Shown: positions 20,018 to 29,682, counted from the first letter of the stretch. The stretch: DNA of 64,000 bases from Jaenimonas drosophilae (GCA_030849065.1 JASAON010001636.1:1-64000); one strand, 5' to 3'. Made by a program: numbers and translations. The notes: generated from the letters alone by a model not told the origin.

Positions 20018-21325
20018 GTCTTCCCGACCAGCTCCGCCAAAAGAATAACTCAAATTAACATGATTTTGCCTCCGAATGCCCCGAATTTGCACAGGCCCAA
20101 ATTGAATACCCCCCCCCCCCACACACACACGCCAAAAGCAAAGCCCCTTCGCCATGGGAGGAGGCGTTTTTCAGTGGGGGGGGGGGCTTCCCGTCCTGCA
20201 TCTGGGCCAGGCGGGGGGGTTCGGCCGAAAGCCCCGCGCCAGCCGCCCGCCCGCTTGGAAAAGGGGGGGGTTGGGGGGGACACCCCCTTCGGAGGCCAAA
20301 GGGGGCGGGGGTGGGGTTTTTCTTTGGGCTGGCGCGATGCCTCCGGAAAACGGGGGGGGGGGGGTCTCCTCGGGAATTTCCGGGGCGGGGGTCGATATTC
20401 GATATTCGAAAGCGAAAAGAAAAACGAAGCAAACTGGGGAATGGGGCCGGTAACATTGAGGCGCGGAAAGGAAATTGTTGCGCGGGAATGGTAAAGGAAA
20501 AAAAAAACACCTCCCCCCCCCCCGCGTTGCGTCTCGCAAAACGTCGGGGTTTTTCAAGAAGAGCGGGGCGGCGGGCGGGCGTGAAAACGCCCCCGCCAAA
20601 ATGGAAAGCGCGCGCTGTTCTGAGGGAGGGGGAATCGAGCCCCTGAAATCAAGGGTATCTTTGCCAATGTCCATTGCCAAAACCCCTTTCGGCCCCCGCG
20701 CGCCATATGCGGATTCGGCGTCTTGCGGGCGGGTCCCCCTTTCCCTGGATATGGAGGCCGCCCAAAACCCCCCTTGCCCCCGCGGCTGTTCTGCGGCGGC
20801 ACCCCCCCCCCGGGGGGGGGGGCCTCGCCGGATTAATTCCAAGATTCGCGGAAATGGCGCGGCCGCCGCGGAAAACGGGGGGCGTTCCCGTGCCCGCCTT
20901 TTAAGCCCGCAATGTTTTTAATTTTTTTGGCTTCGGTCCGGGGTGTGCGTGTGTGCTTGTTTTGCGGTTTTTGTGTTTCCGCGCCGTTCGATCGCCCCCG
21001 GTTCCGCCCTGTTTCATGCCGGTTGTGGTGCTGCATTTTCTGTTTGTGGGGGGGGACCCCGCCGGCATTTGTTGTTGGCTCATGGGGCGGCGGGGCGGGG
21101 GGGGGGGGTTCCGGTGCGTTGGGCGTTGGCGCGGTTCCCGCTCAAAAATGGCTCTCCGTCGGGGCCTTCGCGCCTCTGCTTGGGGGGGGGGGGGGATGCC
21201 GGCGCGACCGCCCAGCCAGGCAGGCGGTGGCAAAGACCTGCTTTCCAACTTTATCTCCCCCTCAATTTCTTTGCAGTTAGTTTCTTTCGTTTCTCCAGTT
21301 ATCAGGTATTGCCAACCGCCGATCG
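20018..21325. other. Anomalous G/C homopolymer-rich block, no gene
   Basis: From about 20060 to 21240 the sequence is unlike the rest of the window. Long G runs and C runs of 7-14 bases recur (near 20110, 20176, 20352, 20513, 20803-20822, 21097, 21182), and local GC is very high. Overlapping frames stay open in several phases only because stop codons are rare at this composition. None has an ATG context, family match or splice signal. Normal sequence resumes near 21240, with a pyrimidine tract and acceptor AGs (21274, 21297) for the next gene. It is best explained as low-quality consensus or a scaffold join. A real GC-rich element is possible. Confidence 0.7.
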
Positions 21326-22900
21326 ATGAAGAGGGCAGTCGTTTTCTCTGGACAGGGAACCCATAGAACCGGGATGTGCTCGTCACTTCTTGATTTGCCA
21401 TCTACCGCCTCCCTGTGGGAGCGGATGAAAGAAACCATGATGAGAAATTATGGCCTTTCAATCCAAGAAGTGGTTCAGAGTAACCCAACAAAAGTGTCGC
21501 TTTTCGAACACGCCTTGGATTTCAGAAACATCTGTGGACAAAGCTGCCATGAAACAGCAAATTCTGCTGAGTCAGGTGCGCGGGTGAAAACTGTTTCCCA
21601 TGCAAATGGCGTTTTGTCTCTCACATATCTCACTCAACCATGTGTACTCGCGATGCAACTTCTCGCTCTGGAGAAACTTCGCTGCTCGAATCTGTTGAAT
21701 TGGGCTCCAGAGCAAGCTTCATGTTTTGCAGGACATAGCTTGGGAGAGTTCACTGCGCTTTGTGCACTTGGTGTTTTCACGCCTGAATGCGCCATGAACT
21801 TGACCTTCAAGCGTGGCGCTCTAATGGACTTGGCAGTTTCAGCAACACAGCACAAATATCTGATGTACGCATGCAGCCCAACTCGGGCGAGACTTCATTC
21901 TGACTCTCAAGTTTCAGAAGATGTGTTTTTTGTGCTTGTCGAGCTAATATCCAGGGCTCTAGCCAATACAACATCGTTACTGGAGGTAGTTAACTATAAT
22001 GTGCTACATGATCAGTACGTCGTTGCGGGTGATACTGTGGGACTAGCTATTCTAGGAAAAACCCTCGATCCCCAATTTCGAGCGAATTGCAACAGCACCT
22101 CCCTCGATTCTGTGGTGATGAACGCTCTTCAGTCAGTAAAAATGGATAAGCTTGATGGCGTATCGACAAAACCCAATGAAAGCACTGTCAAAGATTTTGT
22201 GACGTCAGCGCATAAGAAGTATGGAGCAAAAGCAACTTTTCGCCGCTTTATGCGGGGCCCTGATGACGGATATACACCATCATTGGATCAACTTACCCAT
22301 TTAACTCTCCAGGAAGATGGGAGGAGCGGCCTAAAGAAGAAATCATGGTTTGTTCCACTTTCTGTTGAGGTCCCGTTTCACAGCAGCATACTGAGACGGT
22401 GCTCTGAGCAATTTTTACCTATCGTGAAAGACGCACTTCCTGATGAAGGCAAGCTAAGAGAGTTACTGTCAGTGTCGGAAGACAACAATGCAAATCGACC
22501 TTTATGGGTAACAAATTTGACGGGAAGAGTGTTCCGACCGTTGAGTTCAGCCTATCAAAATGATGTGGAGGAAATGATGAATTCTATGAATATCGGCGAA
22601 GTTCAGCACAGTGGACGACACAACGGCCAATCAATTTTGGACGAATTTCGTGAGGGAGTTAGAGCCCAAAGTGTTCGGCAAATTTGCGCAGCAGTCTTGG
22701 CTTCACAGCTTTCACATCCTGTTATGTGGATTGACTCCATGAATGAGATAGTTGGTACTGAAGGGTGCCGAAATATTCTTGAAATCTCGCCCTCCCGCAA
22801 CCTCTCCGAAATGTTTCGAAGGTCTTCTTTCGAAGGCATCAGCACCTCAGACATGTGGATCAAAAGCTACCCTCATGACGGTGCATTACTTCACACTTGA
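21326..22900 (+). CDS. Acyltransferase-domain protein (malonyl/palmitoyl-transacylase-like)
   Basis: The 524-residue protein is a stand-alone acyltransferase fold. It opens with FSGQGTHRTGM at about 7-17. The nucleophile motif is GHSLGEF with Ser138. TQPCVLAMQLLALE precedes it, VNYNVLHDQYVVAG is typical of fungal-type FAS malonyl/palmitoyl transferase, and VPFHSSILR supplies the second catalytic His352. Such enzymes load malonyl or acyl groups from CoA onto an acyl carrier protein. An insertion of about 70 residues (near 255-330) separates the ferredoxin-like part from the His segment. It probably serves fatty acid synthesis. The ATG follows a tract and AG directly. Codon use is less GC-rich than that of upstream genes. 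Confidence 0.85.
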   Translation: MKRAVVFSGQGTHRTGMCSSLLDLPSTASLWERMKETMMRNYGLSIQEVVQSNPTKVSLFEHALDFRNICGQSCHETANSAESGARVKTVSHANGVLSLTYLTQPCVLAMQLLALEKLRCSNLLNWAPEQASCFAGHSLGEFTALCALGVFTPECAMNLTFKRGALMDLAVSATQHKYLMYACSPTRARLHSDSQVSEDVFFVLVELISRALANTTSLLEVVNYNVLHDQYVVAGDTVGLAILGKTLDPQFRANCNSTSLDSVVMNALQSVKMDKLDGVSTKPNESTVKDFVTSAHKKYGAKATFRRFMRGPDDGYTPSLDQLTHLTLQEDGRSGLKKKSWFVPLSVEVPFHSSILRRCSEQFLPIVKDALPDEGKLRELLSVSEDNNANRPLWVTNLTGRVFRPLSSAYQNDVEEMMNSMNIGEVQHSGRHNGQSILDEFREGVRAQSVRQICAAVLASQLSHPVMWIDSMNEIVGTEGCRNILEISPSRNLSEMFRRSSFEGISTSDMWIKSYPHDGALLHT

Positions 22901-23027
22901 ATTTTAAATTAATAATTGATCGCGCATCTTCTCTGAGAATTACCACCACGTTTTGATGATGAATATGGGTATTGTGACGATTGCTCTATTACTTCTCTCC
23001 TCACGATATAGGTAGACTTTTGAGGGA

Positions 23028-24374
23028 ATGCTGAGACGATCTCTCAGGCGCAGCACAGCTTCTGTTCGCCATGGTGCATTTCAGCGAAGCCAACCGCTTC
23101 TGCTTTTCTTTAGAAAGCGACCGAAGGAACTCCATCGTGTAGCGAGGCAACGGCCATGGTGGGAAAGTGCAGCGATTATTTGTGGGCTGGTACTATTCAT
23201 AAATATGACAAGCGCAACATTTTATGCTTTTAACAGATGGTATCAGTCGTGGCGTCCAAGTGGCAATGATATTTTTGTTGCCACAACTATCGATGAAAAG
23301 TTGTTCTCCCGGCCTGATTTGGCTGTTGCTGCAGTTCGCATGGCCTTTTTCCATGCTCTCAGCAATTCGTCGGAGCCTTTTGGCCAGCCGATGGTTGCCC
23401 CAGAGTGTTATCGTTCTGAGTCTGAAGAACTGTTGTCACTCGTGCAAGATTTGCATTCTTCACAGCCGATGTACTCAATGGCGGACCTATGGGCTATTGT
23501 CAGCGCGAAGGCATTGGCACGCTTGGGTGGTCCGAATCTACAAGTTCTTCGGGGAAGAGAAGATATCCATGAGCCCAACAACAGCTATCTTAGAATCTCT
23601 CCTCCAGCTATTCCTGAAAACCAAAGAGATGTGCTGAACTTGAAACGAGTTTTGTCTCACCGAGGATTTTCCGTAGAGCAAATTGTTGCCCTTATTGGTG
23701 CATCGCGAAATATTGGATTTCATGAGAGTTCAAATTTCCACACGAAGCAGATAGTGAAGCCAAATGTTCGCAATGCGAGACAAGCCGGCCCCGCAGCAGA
23801 TGAGTTTCACTTACCGGACTCAATTGAGAAGTGCACTCTAGACCCGTTTGTTTTTGGTGGAGAGTACTTTGACTATCTCCTCAACTACAACTGGAAGAAG
23901 GAGTCGAAATTTTTTGGGACTAGCCAACGTTATCGCTGCATCGACACTGATCGACGTCGCGAAGTTGTCTTTCTGGATCCTTTTTCGGAGAAATCTGTGG
24001 AAGCCGATCGACGACGCATTGAGTCTCGCGAAAAGGCAAATAGTGCACTGGAAACCTTGAACCGAGGTGCTGGTGAAAATGCACCCCGGACTGGTCGTTC
24101 TGGTGAGGCCCAAACTATTGCCGTCACTGAGCATGTTTCCTCAGCTGTAGCAAAAGAGGAGTTGGAAGTTGTTGATCCATCAGCCATTGTCAATGTTTGC
24201 GACAGCATTTCGATGAAGGATATTGACATGATGCTTCTTGACGATGCCCTCACATGCGGCTGGGTTCACCGCATGACAGAGAATGAAGTTGAGTTTTACT
24301 CGATTGCGGGAGAAACTCTTTTACAGATTCAAAAGTTCGGCTATAATGAGAATCAGCTGTTTCTTCCTCGCTAA
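23028..24374 (+). CDS. Membrane-anchored class I heme-peroxidase-like protein (pseudoperoxidase)
   Basis: The 448-residue protein has a basic N-terminus, one membrane segment at about 47-68, then a domain matching cytochrome c/ascorbate peroxidases: AAVRMAFFHALS (101-112), ADLWAIVSAKALARLGGPNL, RGREDIHEP, FSVEQIVALIGASRNIGFHE and YFDYLLNYNWK. The catalytic pattern is broken. The distal site is R104-M-A-F-F108 with His109 one position late, where active enzymes have RxxWH. The proximal heme-ligand His of GAH is Ser226. An inactive or altered peroxidase is therefore likely. I recall that a Leishmania pseudoperoxidase of this kind has been described. The C-terminal 110 residues form an extra region. 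Confidence 0.83.
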   Translation: MLRRSLRRSTASVRHGAFQRSQPLLLFFRKRPKELHRVARQRPWWESAAIICGLVLFINMTSATFYAFNRWYQSWRPSGNDIFVATTIDEKLFSRPDLAVAAVRMAFFHALSNSSEPFGQPMVAPECYRSESEELLSLVQDLHSSQPMYSMADLWAIVSAKALARLGGPNLQVLRGREDIHEPNNSYLRISPPAIPENQRDVLNLKRVLSHRGFSVEQIVALIGASRNIGFHESSNFHTKQIVKPNVRNARQAGPAADEFHLPDSIEKCTLDPFVFGGEYFDYLLNYNWKKESKFFGTSQRYRCIDTDRRREVVFLDPFSEKSVEADRRRIESREKANSALETLNRGAGENAPRTGRSGEAQTIAVTEHVSSAVAKEELEVVDPSAIVNVCDSISMKDIDMMLLDDALTCGWVHRMTENEVEFYSIAGETLLQIQKFGYNENQLFLPR

Positions 24375-24466
24375 ATCACAGTGTTGAATCTTTAATTGCA
24401 CCTTGGGTCGCAGCTTCTGCTATTGCGTATTGATCCATCCCTACGTGCAGTGAAAACAGCAAACAA

Positions 24467-24495
24467 TTTTCTCGTGTTTGTCCTTGTTTGCATAG
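24467..24495 (+). promoter_or_regulatory. Predicted spliced-leader acceptor of XPC gene
   Basis: A T/C-rich run ends in CATAG, with AG at 24494-24495, nine bases before the ATG at 24504. It excludes the upstream open frame from the protein. Confidence 0.5.
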
Positions 24496-24503
24496 TAATA
24501 GCA

Positions 24504-26903
24504 ATGAGTGGTGATCAGAATAATGCGAAGATTGGGAGCGCAATTGCATCCGTTGCTGCCGCGACGGTAAACGGGTATTTGCTGAATGCAGTAAAAAGGC
24601 AAAGGGTGCCAAAGGCCGAGGGCGGTCGTGGCACACGAAGGAGAATTGATATGGTGACTTCTGCAGCGATTCCATCGAGTGCCGCTTTCGACGGGGTTGT
24701 TGATGTCAACGACTGGGATGAAGTGGAGCTGCCCACTTGTGTTCAAGTTAAAAAAGTGGAAAGCTGTGGTGTTAAAGATGAACAGATGGAAGTTCCGATT
24801 GAGGCTAACCCCCCAGTCACAAAAGTTGAGGTTGTAGGCGAACAGGGTACTGTGAACAATCAGGAGATGAAAGTTGATGGTGCCCATGCCAAGAGCAAGC
24901 TCCTGGCGAATGATGCTCCTGAGCCAAGTCACGCAGAAGTGATGGATATAGATGGAGCTTCTCCACCTCTTGCCCAGGGCGGGTGGCGACCAACCGACCC
25001 ATGCTACACATCGATGGTGGAGCAGAGGGATCTACTTGCTGCACAACGAAGGTCCGAGCGAATGCAAGTTATTTGTGAGTCAACAACCGAGATGCTTGTT
25101 ATGCTCAACCGAGGGCGTACCGTCTGGCGAGAATCTCGCCACCCAGCTTTACTTAAGTTGCTTCTCAGAATTGACAGAGGAGAGTACGATTCTCATCCTA
25201 CGACGTCAACGGGGGAAGATTCATCAGCTTTTCTGTCCACTTCTGGTTCTGGACCCTGCCGCTCAGTAATTCAAGCAGTGAAGTTTGCATCGAAGTGTTT
25301 CAGAGAGTCGCAGGAAGCATCAGAGAAGAGACTAACACTTGCTCCATGCTGGATTACACCCACCAAGGATGCTGTCAAGAATAGAACTTCTGAAGGCGTG
25401 ACAGCACTTCTACATACACTCAATTCGGTGTTTTCTCTGTCGGTTGCATCCACTGAGGAAGGTGCGCCAACCGTATACCGTTGGAATACCGTCTTAGAGC
25501 CCCAATTTCTTGTTGGAACTCTCAAAGAGGCGGTATTACATCCACTGCAATCATCAATTGCCCTCCCAAACAGCATATACTTTTGTGCGCTGTTCATTTC
25601 TCTTGCTACTGCTGCTGGATTCTCGTGTCGCCTCATGGTGGCCCGGGATGATGGGAGGAAGAAGGGTACCGAGGAAGCCCCAGAAGGCGGAGAGCGACCA
25701 TCTGATGTGCCGCTTGAAAAAATGTCTATTTTTCTTCCACGGAAAAAGGCGAAAACTGCTGCTCCAAAAAAAGGCAGCCGTGAAGCTGAGTCGATACATT
25801 CAAAACGGATGCCGACATCCTGTTACTGGGTGGAGGTTTGGAGTGAAGAGCGAGAATCTTTTCTCTCTGTAAATCCATGTGCTGGATGCACCACTATGTG
25901 GGGCGCGCCGTATACCTTTTCTATTTCAGGCGATACCGTTGTTGATGCAACACCTCGGTACACTTCAAAAATGAGTTCTTCATACGGATTCGGACGACGC
26001 CTTGGGAGCTGCAAGGAGCTTCGACTGCTGTGGAAAAATCAGATTTCATGGGATGACCCGCGGGAAATTTCTGACATTGTGACGTCTAAGTTTTGTTCGT
26101 CGAAGCGAAGCGCGCTCGGACAGCGTCAACAAACGCGAGAAACGAAGCAACTTGAGTCTCTTCGGTTTTCTGAGACTGTTCCAAATACGCTAGGATCGCT
26201 TCAAAAGCACCCACTGTTTGTGATCGAGAGCTACCTTGCACGGCACGAAGCCGTTTATCCTAAAGATGCAACAACCATTGTTGGGAGTGTCAAGGGAAAC
26301 ACAGTCTACAAGCGTAGTGCTGTTGTTGTGCTCCGTTCACGCGATGGCTGGCTCCGCGAGGGAAGAGGCTTGACATCTGATGAGGTACCATACAAAACTG
26401 TTTCCCCACCAGCCTCACGTCCCTTTGCGTCCCCATCTCAGCTGTTCGGACACTGGCAGACGAAACCCTTTGAGCCGCTTCCTCTCCTGGAGGATGGAAG
26501 CATCCCGACACATGGGCGAACACATTGGTACATTCTTCTTGACAAACTGTGTCCTCCGTCAGTTTCACACATGAAGGAACCCCAAATAATCAAAGTTGCG
26601 CGTCGCATGCGTTTGGACTTTAGATTGGCGGTGACAGGATTCTTGCGGCGTCAGCCCCAGGAAAACCGCAGGGGCCACTGGGAGGCTGTTATTGAGGGCA
26701 TTGTGGTGAGAACGAGTGATCGGAGTGCTCTGCTGCATGCATACTCGGATTGGATCCAACTAGTCCAGGAACAGGAGGCTGCTCGAAGGAAAGACCGCGC
26801 TTATCGTTGGTGGCTATTTCTGGCGCAGAGACTTCTGGCGATGGAGCGACTGGAGGCTCAGTACATGCGCGGTGTTGCGTTGGGTGGACTCCCAAAATAC
26901 TGA
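24504..26903 (+). CDS. XPC: XPC/Rad4 DNA-damage recognition protein
   Basis: The 799-residue protein has a basic/acidic disordered N-terminus of about 200 residues. A transglutaminase-like domain follows (NSIYFCALFISLATAAGFSC near 355 and the YWVEVWSEERESFLSVNP strand near 439). The beta-hairpin domains come next: BHD1 with LQKHPLFVIESYLARHEAVY near 565, BHD2, and BHD3 ending HWEAVIEGIVV near 722. A helical C-terminal tail completes it. XPC/Rad4 recognises helix-distorting lesions to start global-genome nucleotide excision repair in the nucleus. The stop codon is at 26901-26903, before a spacer leading to an RPA3-like gene. Confidence 0.92.
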   Translation: MSGDQNNAKIGSAIASVAAATVNGYLLNAVKRQRVPKAEGGRGTRRRIDMVTSAAIPSSAAFDGVVDVNDWDEVELPTCVQVKKVESCGVKDEQMEVPIEANPPVTKVEVVGEQGTVNNQEMKVDGAHAKSKLLANDAPEPSHAEVMDIDGASPPLAQGGWRPTDPCYTSMVEQRDLLAAQRRSERMQVICESTTEMLVMLNRGRTVWRESRHPALLKLLLRIDRGEYDSHPTTSTGEDSSAFLSTSGSGPCRSVIQAVKFASKCFRESQEASEKRLTLAPCWITPTKDAVKNRTSEGVTALLHTLNSVFSLSVASTEEGAPTVYRWNTVLEPQFLVGTLKEAVLHPLQSSIALPNSIYFCALFISLATAAGFSCRLMVARDDGRKKGTEEAPEGGERPSDVPLEKMSIFLPRKKAKTAAPKKGSREAESIHSKRMPTSCYWVEVWSEERESFLSVNPCAGCTTMWGAPYTFSISGDTVVDATPRYTSKMSSSYGFGRRLGSCKELRLLWKNQISWDDPREISDIVTSKFCSSKRSALGQRQQTRETKQLESLRFSETVPNTLGSLQKHPLFVIESYLARHEAVYPKDATTIVGSVKGNTVYKRSAVVVLRSRDGWLREGRGLTSDEVPYKTVSPPASRPFASPSQLFGHWQTKPFEPLPLLEDGSIPTHGRTHWYILLDKLCPPSVSHMKEPQIIKVARRMRLDFRLAVTGFLRRQPQENRRGHWEAVIEGIVVRTSDRSALLHAYSDWIQLVQEQEAARRKDRAYRWWLFLAQRLLAMERLEAQYMRGVALGGLPKY

Positions 26904-27020
26904 ATTTGTTGCTTCACTTGTCAGTGACAGGCTGGGGGAGTCCCCTGTTCCCTTTGACTTGGTACCCACCCACTTGTTCGTTGCTCATCCTGGTGTTGTG
27001 GTCTTTTTCGAATCTCTTGT

Positions 27021-27048
27021 GCATTCTCTTTTTCCCTTTTGTTTTCAG
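27021..27048 (+). promoter_or_regulatory. Predicted spliced-leader acceptor of RPA3-like gene
   Basis: A long T/C tract ends in CAG, with AG at 27047-27048, 74 bases before the ATG at 27122. It supports a separate short gene rather than the longer open frame beginning inside the XPC gene. Confidence 0.6.
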
Positions 27049-27121
27049 ATATCAAGTGCCGACCTTAAGGACTTCTTTTACCCGATATCGCGACGACGTG
27101 CGCTTCGTCTTCCCAGATACG

Positions 27122-27484
27122 ATGTACGGCTACAATACAGCACCACAACCAAGCAGCGGGAGCGCCAAATTGCCCCCCTTCAATGGAGTGTCTCCCCGTG
27201 TGACAGCCTACACCTACACAACCCATCGTGGTGAGTACGTCTCCGTCATTTTTGAGCTGTCTGGCCCTGGAGCTTTTACGTGTGGGGTGACGGGGCAGGC
27301 TATGAAGGTGGTTGGAGTCCCGGATGCGGTTGAAGTCAGTAGGGTGTGTGAATTCATCTGCTACGTGGACCCCGCGAGTGGTGAACTGCAATACTACCAA
27401 CATGCCCTCTTAGACGACGAATTCGACTTCGATGTCTACCGACGTGTAGTGGGTCTCATGACCAAATTCCCAGAGCTGTTCTAA
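27122..27484 (+). CDS. RPA3: Putative replication protein A small subunit (RPA3/RPA14-like)
   Basis: The 120-residue protein has the size and predicted beta-barrel of RPA14. RVTAYTYTTHRGEYVSVIFE and the following Gly-rich strands suggest an OB fold. The C-terminal helix FDFDVYRRVVGLMTKFPELF closely matches the RPA3 trimerisation helix pattern FDLxxYNxxVxxxxxFPxxF. RPA3 forms the trimer core with RPA1 and RPA2 on single-stranded DNA in replication and repair. The family call is my inference from this helix and the length. The adjacency to XPC is probably incidental. Confidence 0.68.
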   Translation: MYGYNTAPQPSSGSAKLPPFNGVSPRVTAYTYTTHRGEYVSVIFELSGPGAFTCGVTGQAMKVVGVPDAVEVSRVCEFICYVDPASGELQYYQHALLDDEFDFDVYRRVVGLMTKFPELF

Positions 27485-28035
27485 GCCATTAATTTCCCTT
27501 GCACTTCATCAGTGGCAGTACCTAGGAAGGTACCGAGCGGCGGGACGTAGTTGGATCAGGCATGTTAACTCAATCCACAAGGGACATCTGATGCCACCAG
27601 ATCTTCTAACGGCTTCTGCACCTCAACGCGAGGATTATCACACTTGGGTTGCTCGATCAACCGGAGAAATAAAGAAAACCATTCGTGATACAGAGAGAGT
27701 CGTGGATGCAGCGCTCCGACGCTGACTTCAGCCAGAAAACTTCTCTACATAGATATGTGCCCACCTCCCTCTGTGGATTACCACTCTCTTGCGCTGGAGG
27801 TGGTATTCCAGTGACTTTGATGGGCAGCGGCTTACTTCCTTCATCCTTGTTCTTTTGCTGCCGCTTGTCACTCATTCATTCTTCTACTTCGAAAACTACC
27901 GCTATGAGCTATCTTTCTTTGTTTCCCTGTTTCTTCTGTCATGAAAGTGAGAGCGTTGGGGGTTCTCACTCAGTCAACTTACTCAATCACCCACCCAATA
28001 TAGTTGCACAGCGCCATCCCCAACAAGGCTCATGG
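27485..28035. other. Intergenic region
   Basis: No gene recognised in 27485-27850. Two T/C-rich tracts follow (27840-27895 and 27909-27942). The first AG after the second tract (27945-27946) is the probable acceptor for the next gene. A four-codon upstream ATG at 28032 overlaps the chosen start. Confidence 0.5.
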
Positions 28036-29538
28036 ATGGACGGTAAGCAGGCCACCTCGTATGGCGAAGTGGTGGAACAAGTTAGACGTCTCTGCGCCAC
28101 GTCCAGGAGGCGTCGCTCCGGGCTCCCGCCTCCTGTATCATCAACAAACCTCCAAGACTGGATGAGTTGGGTTGTTCTCGTCATATCTGACGTGGAACGA
28201 TCTCGTATAGACTGGACTCTGACCCTGGCCTACTGGAAACCAGAAGTACAGCAGTCAACGCAAACAGATGATTGGCTACATCGATGGATTCTGAACATTC
28301 AGAGAAGAAGAGATTCAACTGCGCATCGCTTTCACCAAGCAGTGCGGTGGACTGTGTTACTTGCTTATTGGATTGAGAGACGTGTGTTGCATATGGCTGC
28401 TACCCTGCGCGAAGACGCGCTTCCTTCACACAGTGATCGAGTTAGTCTTGTGGAAGAAGTAAATCTGTACACGAATCTTTTTCTTCCACGCGCACGTCAG
28501 ATTCTTGCGACAAAACAAGGATCACGCATAGCTATGCTGTTGGGGCGTATTTCTCAGTTACACTTTTGTGGTTCTCCAATGCGCTGCCCGTCTTCCGTGT
28601 ATCGTCCTCGACGGTGCGTCCTGGATCTTTACGCTGCCGTTGCACGCGCAGTTCAGTCTGCAGGCCGAGACACACTTCAAATAACGTGGGACTACCTACG
28701 CTGCAGCACTTCGGAGACCACAGCTCACTTGCAACACATATGGGTACACAAGTCGGCACCCAAACCTCTCCCATCGTCATCTGATGTGCAACAGCAACAC
28801 AAGGTACGTGAAGTATTGCATACAGCTACGTTGGGACCCTTTATTCAAGCAATGGAGGTCAACTTGCCCCTTATCTTCTCCCACCTCACTCCAGTTGATC
28901 ATCATGTGATCACTGCCTGCAGTGCAGCTCTTCAGTTTGTTGGTAACTCATATGACGTTAAGATGGCAGCTATGGCACAACAACCAACTTTCCGCCTCTA
29001 CTACGTGTTTCCCCTGTTGTGCGACTTTGACACGTGCTTGACGTTACTGTGTGAGAATGCAACTGCTGAGCAACGACATAGCCTCGTGGAGCTGTGGAAA
29101 CTTGAGGAAGTGCGTGACTCACTTAGAAGCTCCGCACTCGACGTGATTACCGACGCCGTCAAGTCGGCATTGTCGGCAGAAGCTTATCGACGTGCGGGGA
29201 AGGGCAAGCACTCAGACTGCCGGATATCTGATTCGTTGACCATTTCCCCTGGGGTGTTTCATCTCATTGATTCCATTCTAGCACCTTCAATCAACGTTCT
29301 TTCTCGCTCGATGCAGAATAACCCGGGAGAGAAGCAGTCCTTCGCTGCGTATCGTGAATCTGCCAGAAGCTTCTATCGCTTTCTTCTTGATACAGTCAAG
29401 TGGGCAACGGATGCCACGGGAGTAGATCCGCTCCAAAATGCCTCAGCCCAGCAACAACGCTGCACCGATGGGTGTGTGCTGCGTTTATACATTCAATGTT
29501 TCACTTTGAAATTTGAGTGCATGACAGATTCTACTTGA
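28036..29538 (+). CDS. Conserved-looking hypothetical protein, helical
   Basis: The 500-residue protein is not recognised. It is mostly alpha-helical by composition, with many Leu, His, Arg and Trp (LAYWKPEVQ, VRWTVLLAYWIERRVLHMAA, SLVEEVNLYTNLFLPRARQI). It has no signal peptide, membrane segment or known motif. The pattern could fit a vesicle-tethering or scaffold helical-rod protein, but that is weak. The start at 28036 follows the acceptor at 27945-27946. An in-frame ATG at 27904 would add 44 residues but precedes the likely acceptor. Codon use is mixed, near 50% GC. Confidence 0.65.
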   Translation: MDGKQATSYGEVVEQVRRLCATSRRRRSGLPPPVSSTNLQDWMSWVVLVISDVERSRIDWTLTLAYWKPEVQQSTQTDDWLHRWILNIQRRRDSTAHRFHQAVRWTVLLAYWIERRVLHMAATLREDALPSHSDRVSLVEEVNLYTNLFLPRARQILATKQGSRIAMLLGRISQLHFCGSPMRCPSSVYRPRRCVLDLYAAVARAVQSAGRDTLQITWDYLRCSTSETTAHLQHIWVHKSAPKPLPSSSDVQQQHKVREVLHTATLGPFIQAMEVNLPLIFSHLTPVDHHVITACSAALQFVGNSYDVKMAAMAQQPTFRLYYVFPLLCDFDTCLTLLCENATAEQRHSLVELWKLEEVRDSLRSSALDVITDAVKSALSAEAYRRAGKGKHSDCRISDSLTISPGVFHLIDSILAPSINVLSRSMQNNPGEKQSFAAYRESARSFYRFLLDTVKWATDATGVDPLQNASAQQQRCTDGCVLRLYIQCFTLKFECMTDST

Positions 29539-29682
29539 GCTCTGCACGCACTCGTATCCATCCCCTTAATCGCTGAGGCGGAAGGAGCAGAAACATGCTC
29601 AACATTCCTTGAGTGCTGCGTGGCATTCTTGACTTCTTTCCTCCTACTGTATCTCCCCCCCTCTATGCGTCAGTCAGCAGCC

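Noticed and set aside
20060..20921. Several overlapping frames in the G/C homopolymer block
   Set aside because: They stay open in many phases at once because of extreme GC and are full of Gly, Pro, Arg and Ala runs; no family match.
23028..24374. Annotation as an active ascorbate or cytochrome c peroxidase
   Set aside because: The proximal ligand and distal His positions are substituted, so a catalytic name is not supported.
26750..27484. 244-codon frame starting inside XPC and running through the RPA3-like gene
   Set aside because: It begins without ATG in the coding region of XPC in another phase; the splice acceptor at 27047-27048 and ATG at 27122 define the real gene.
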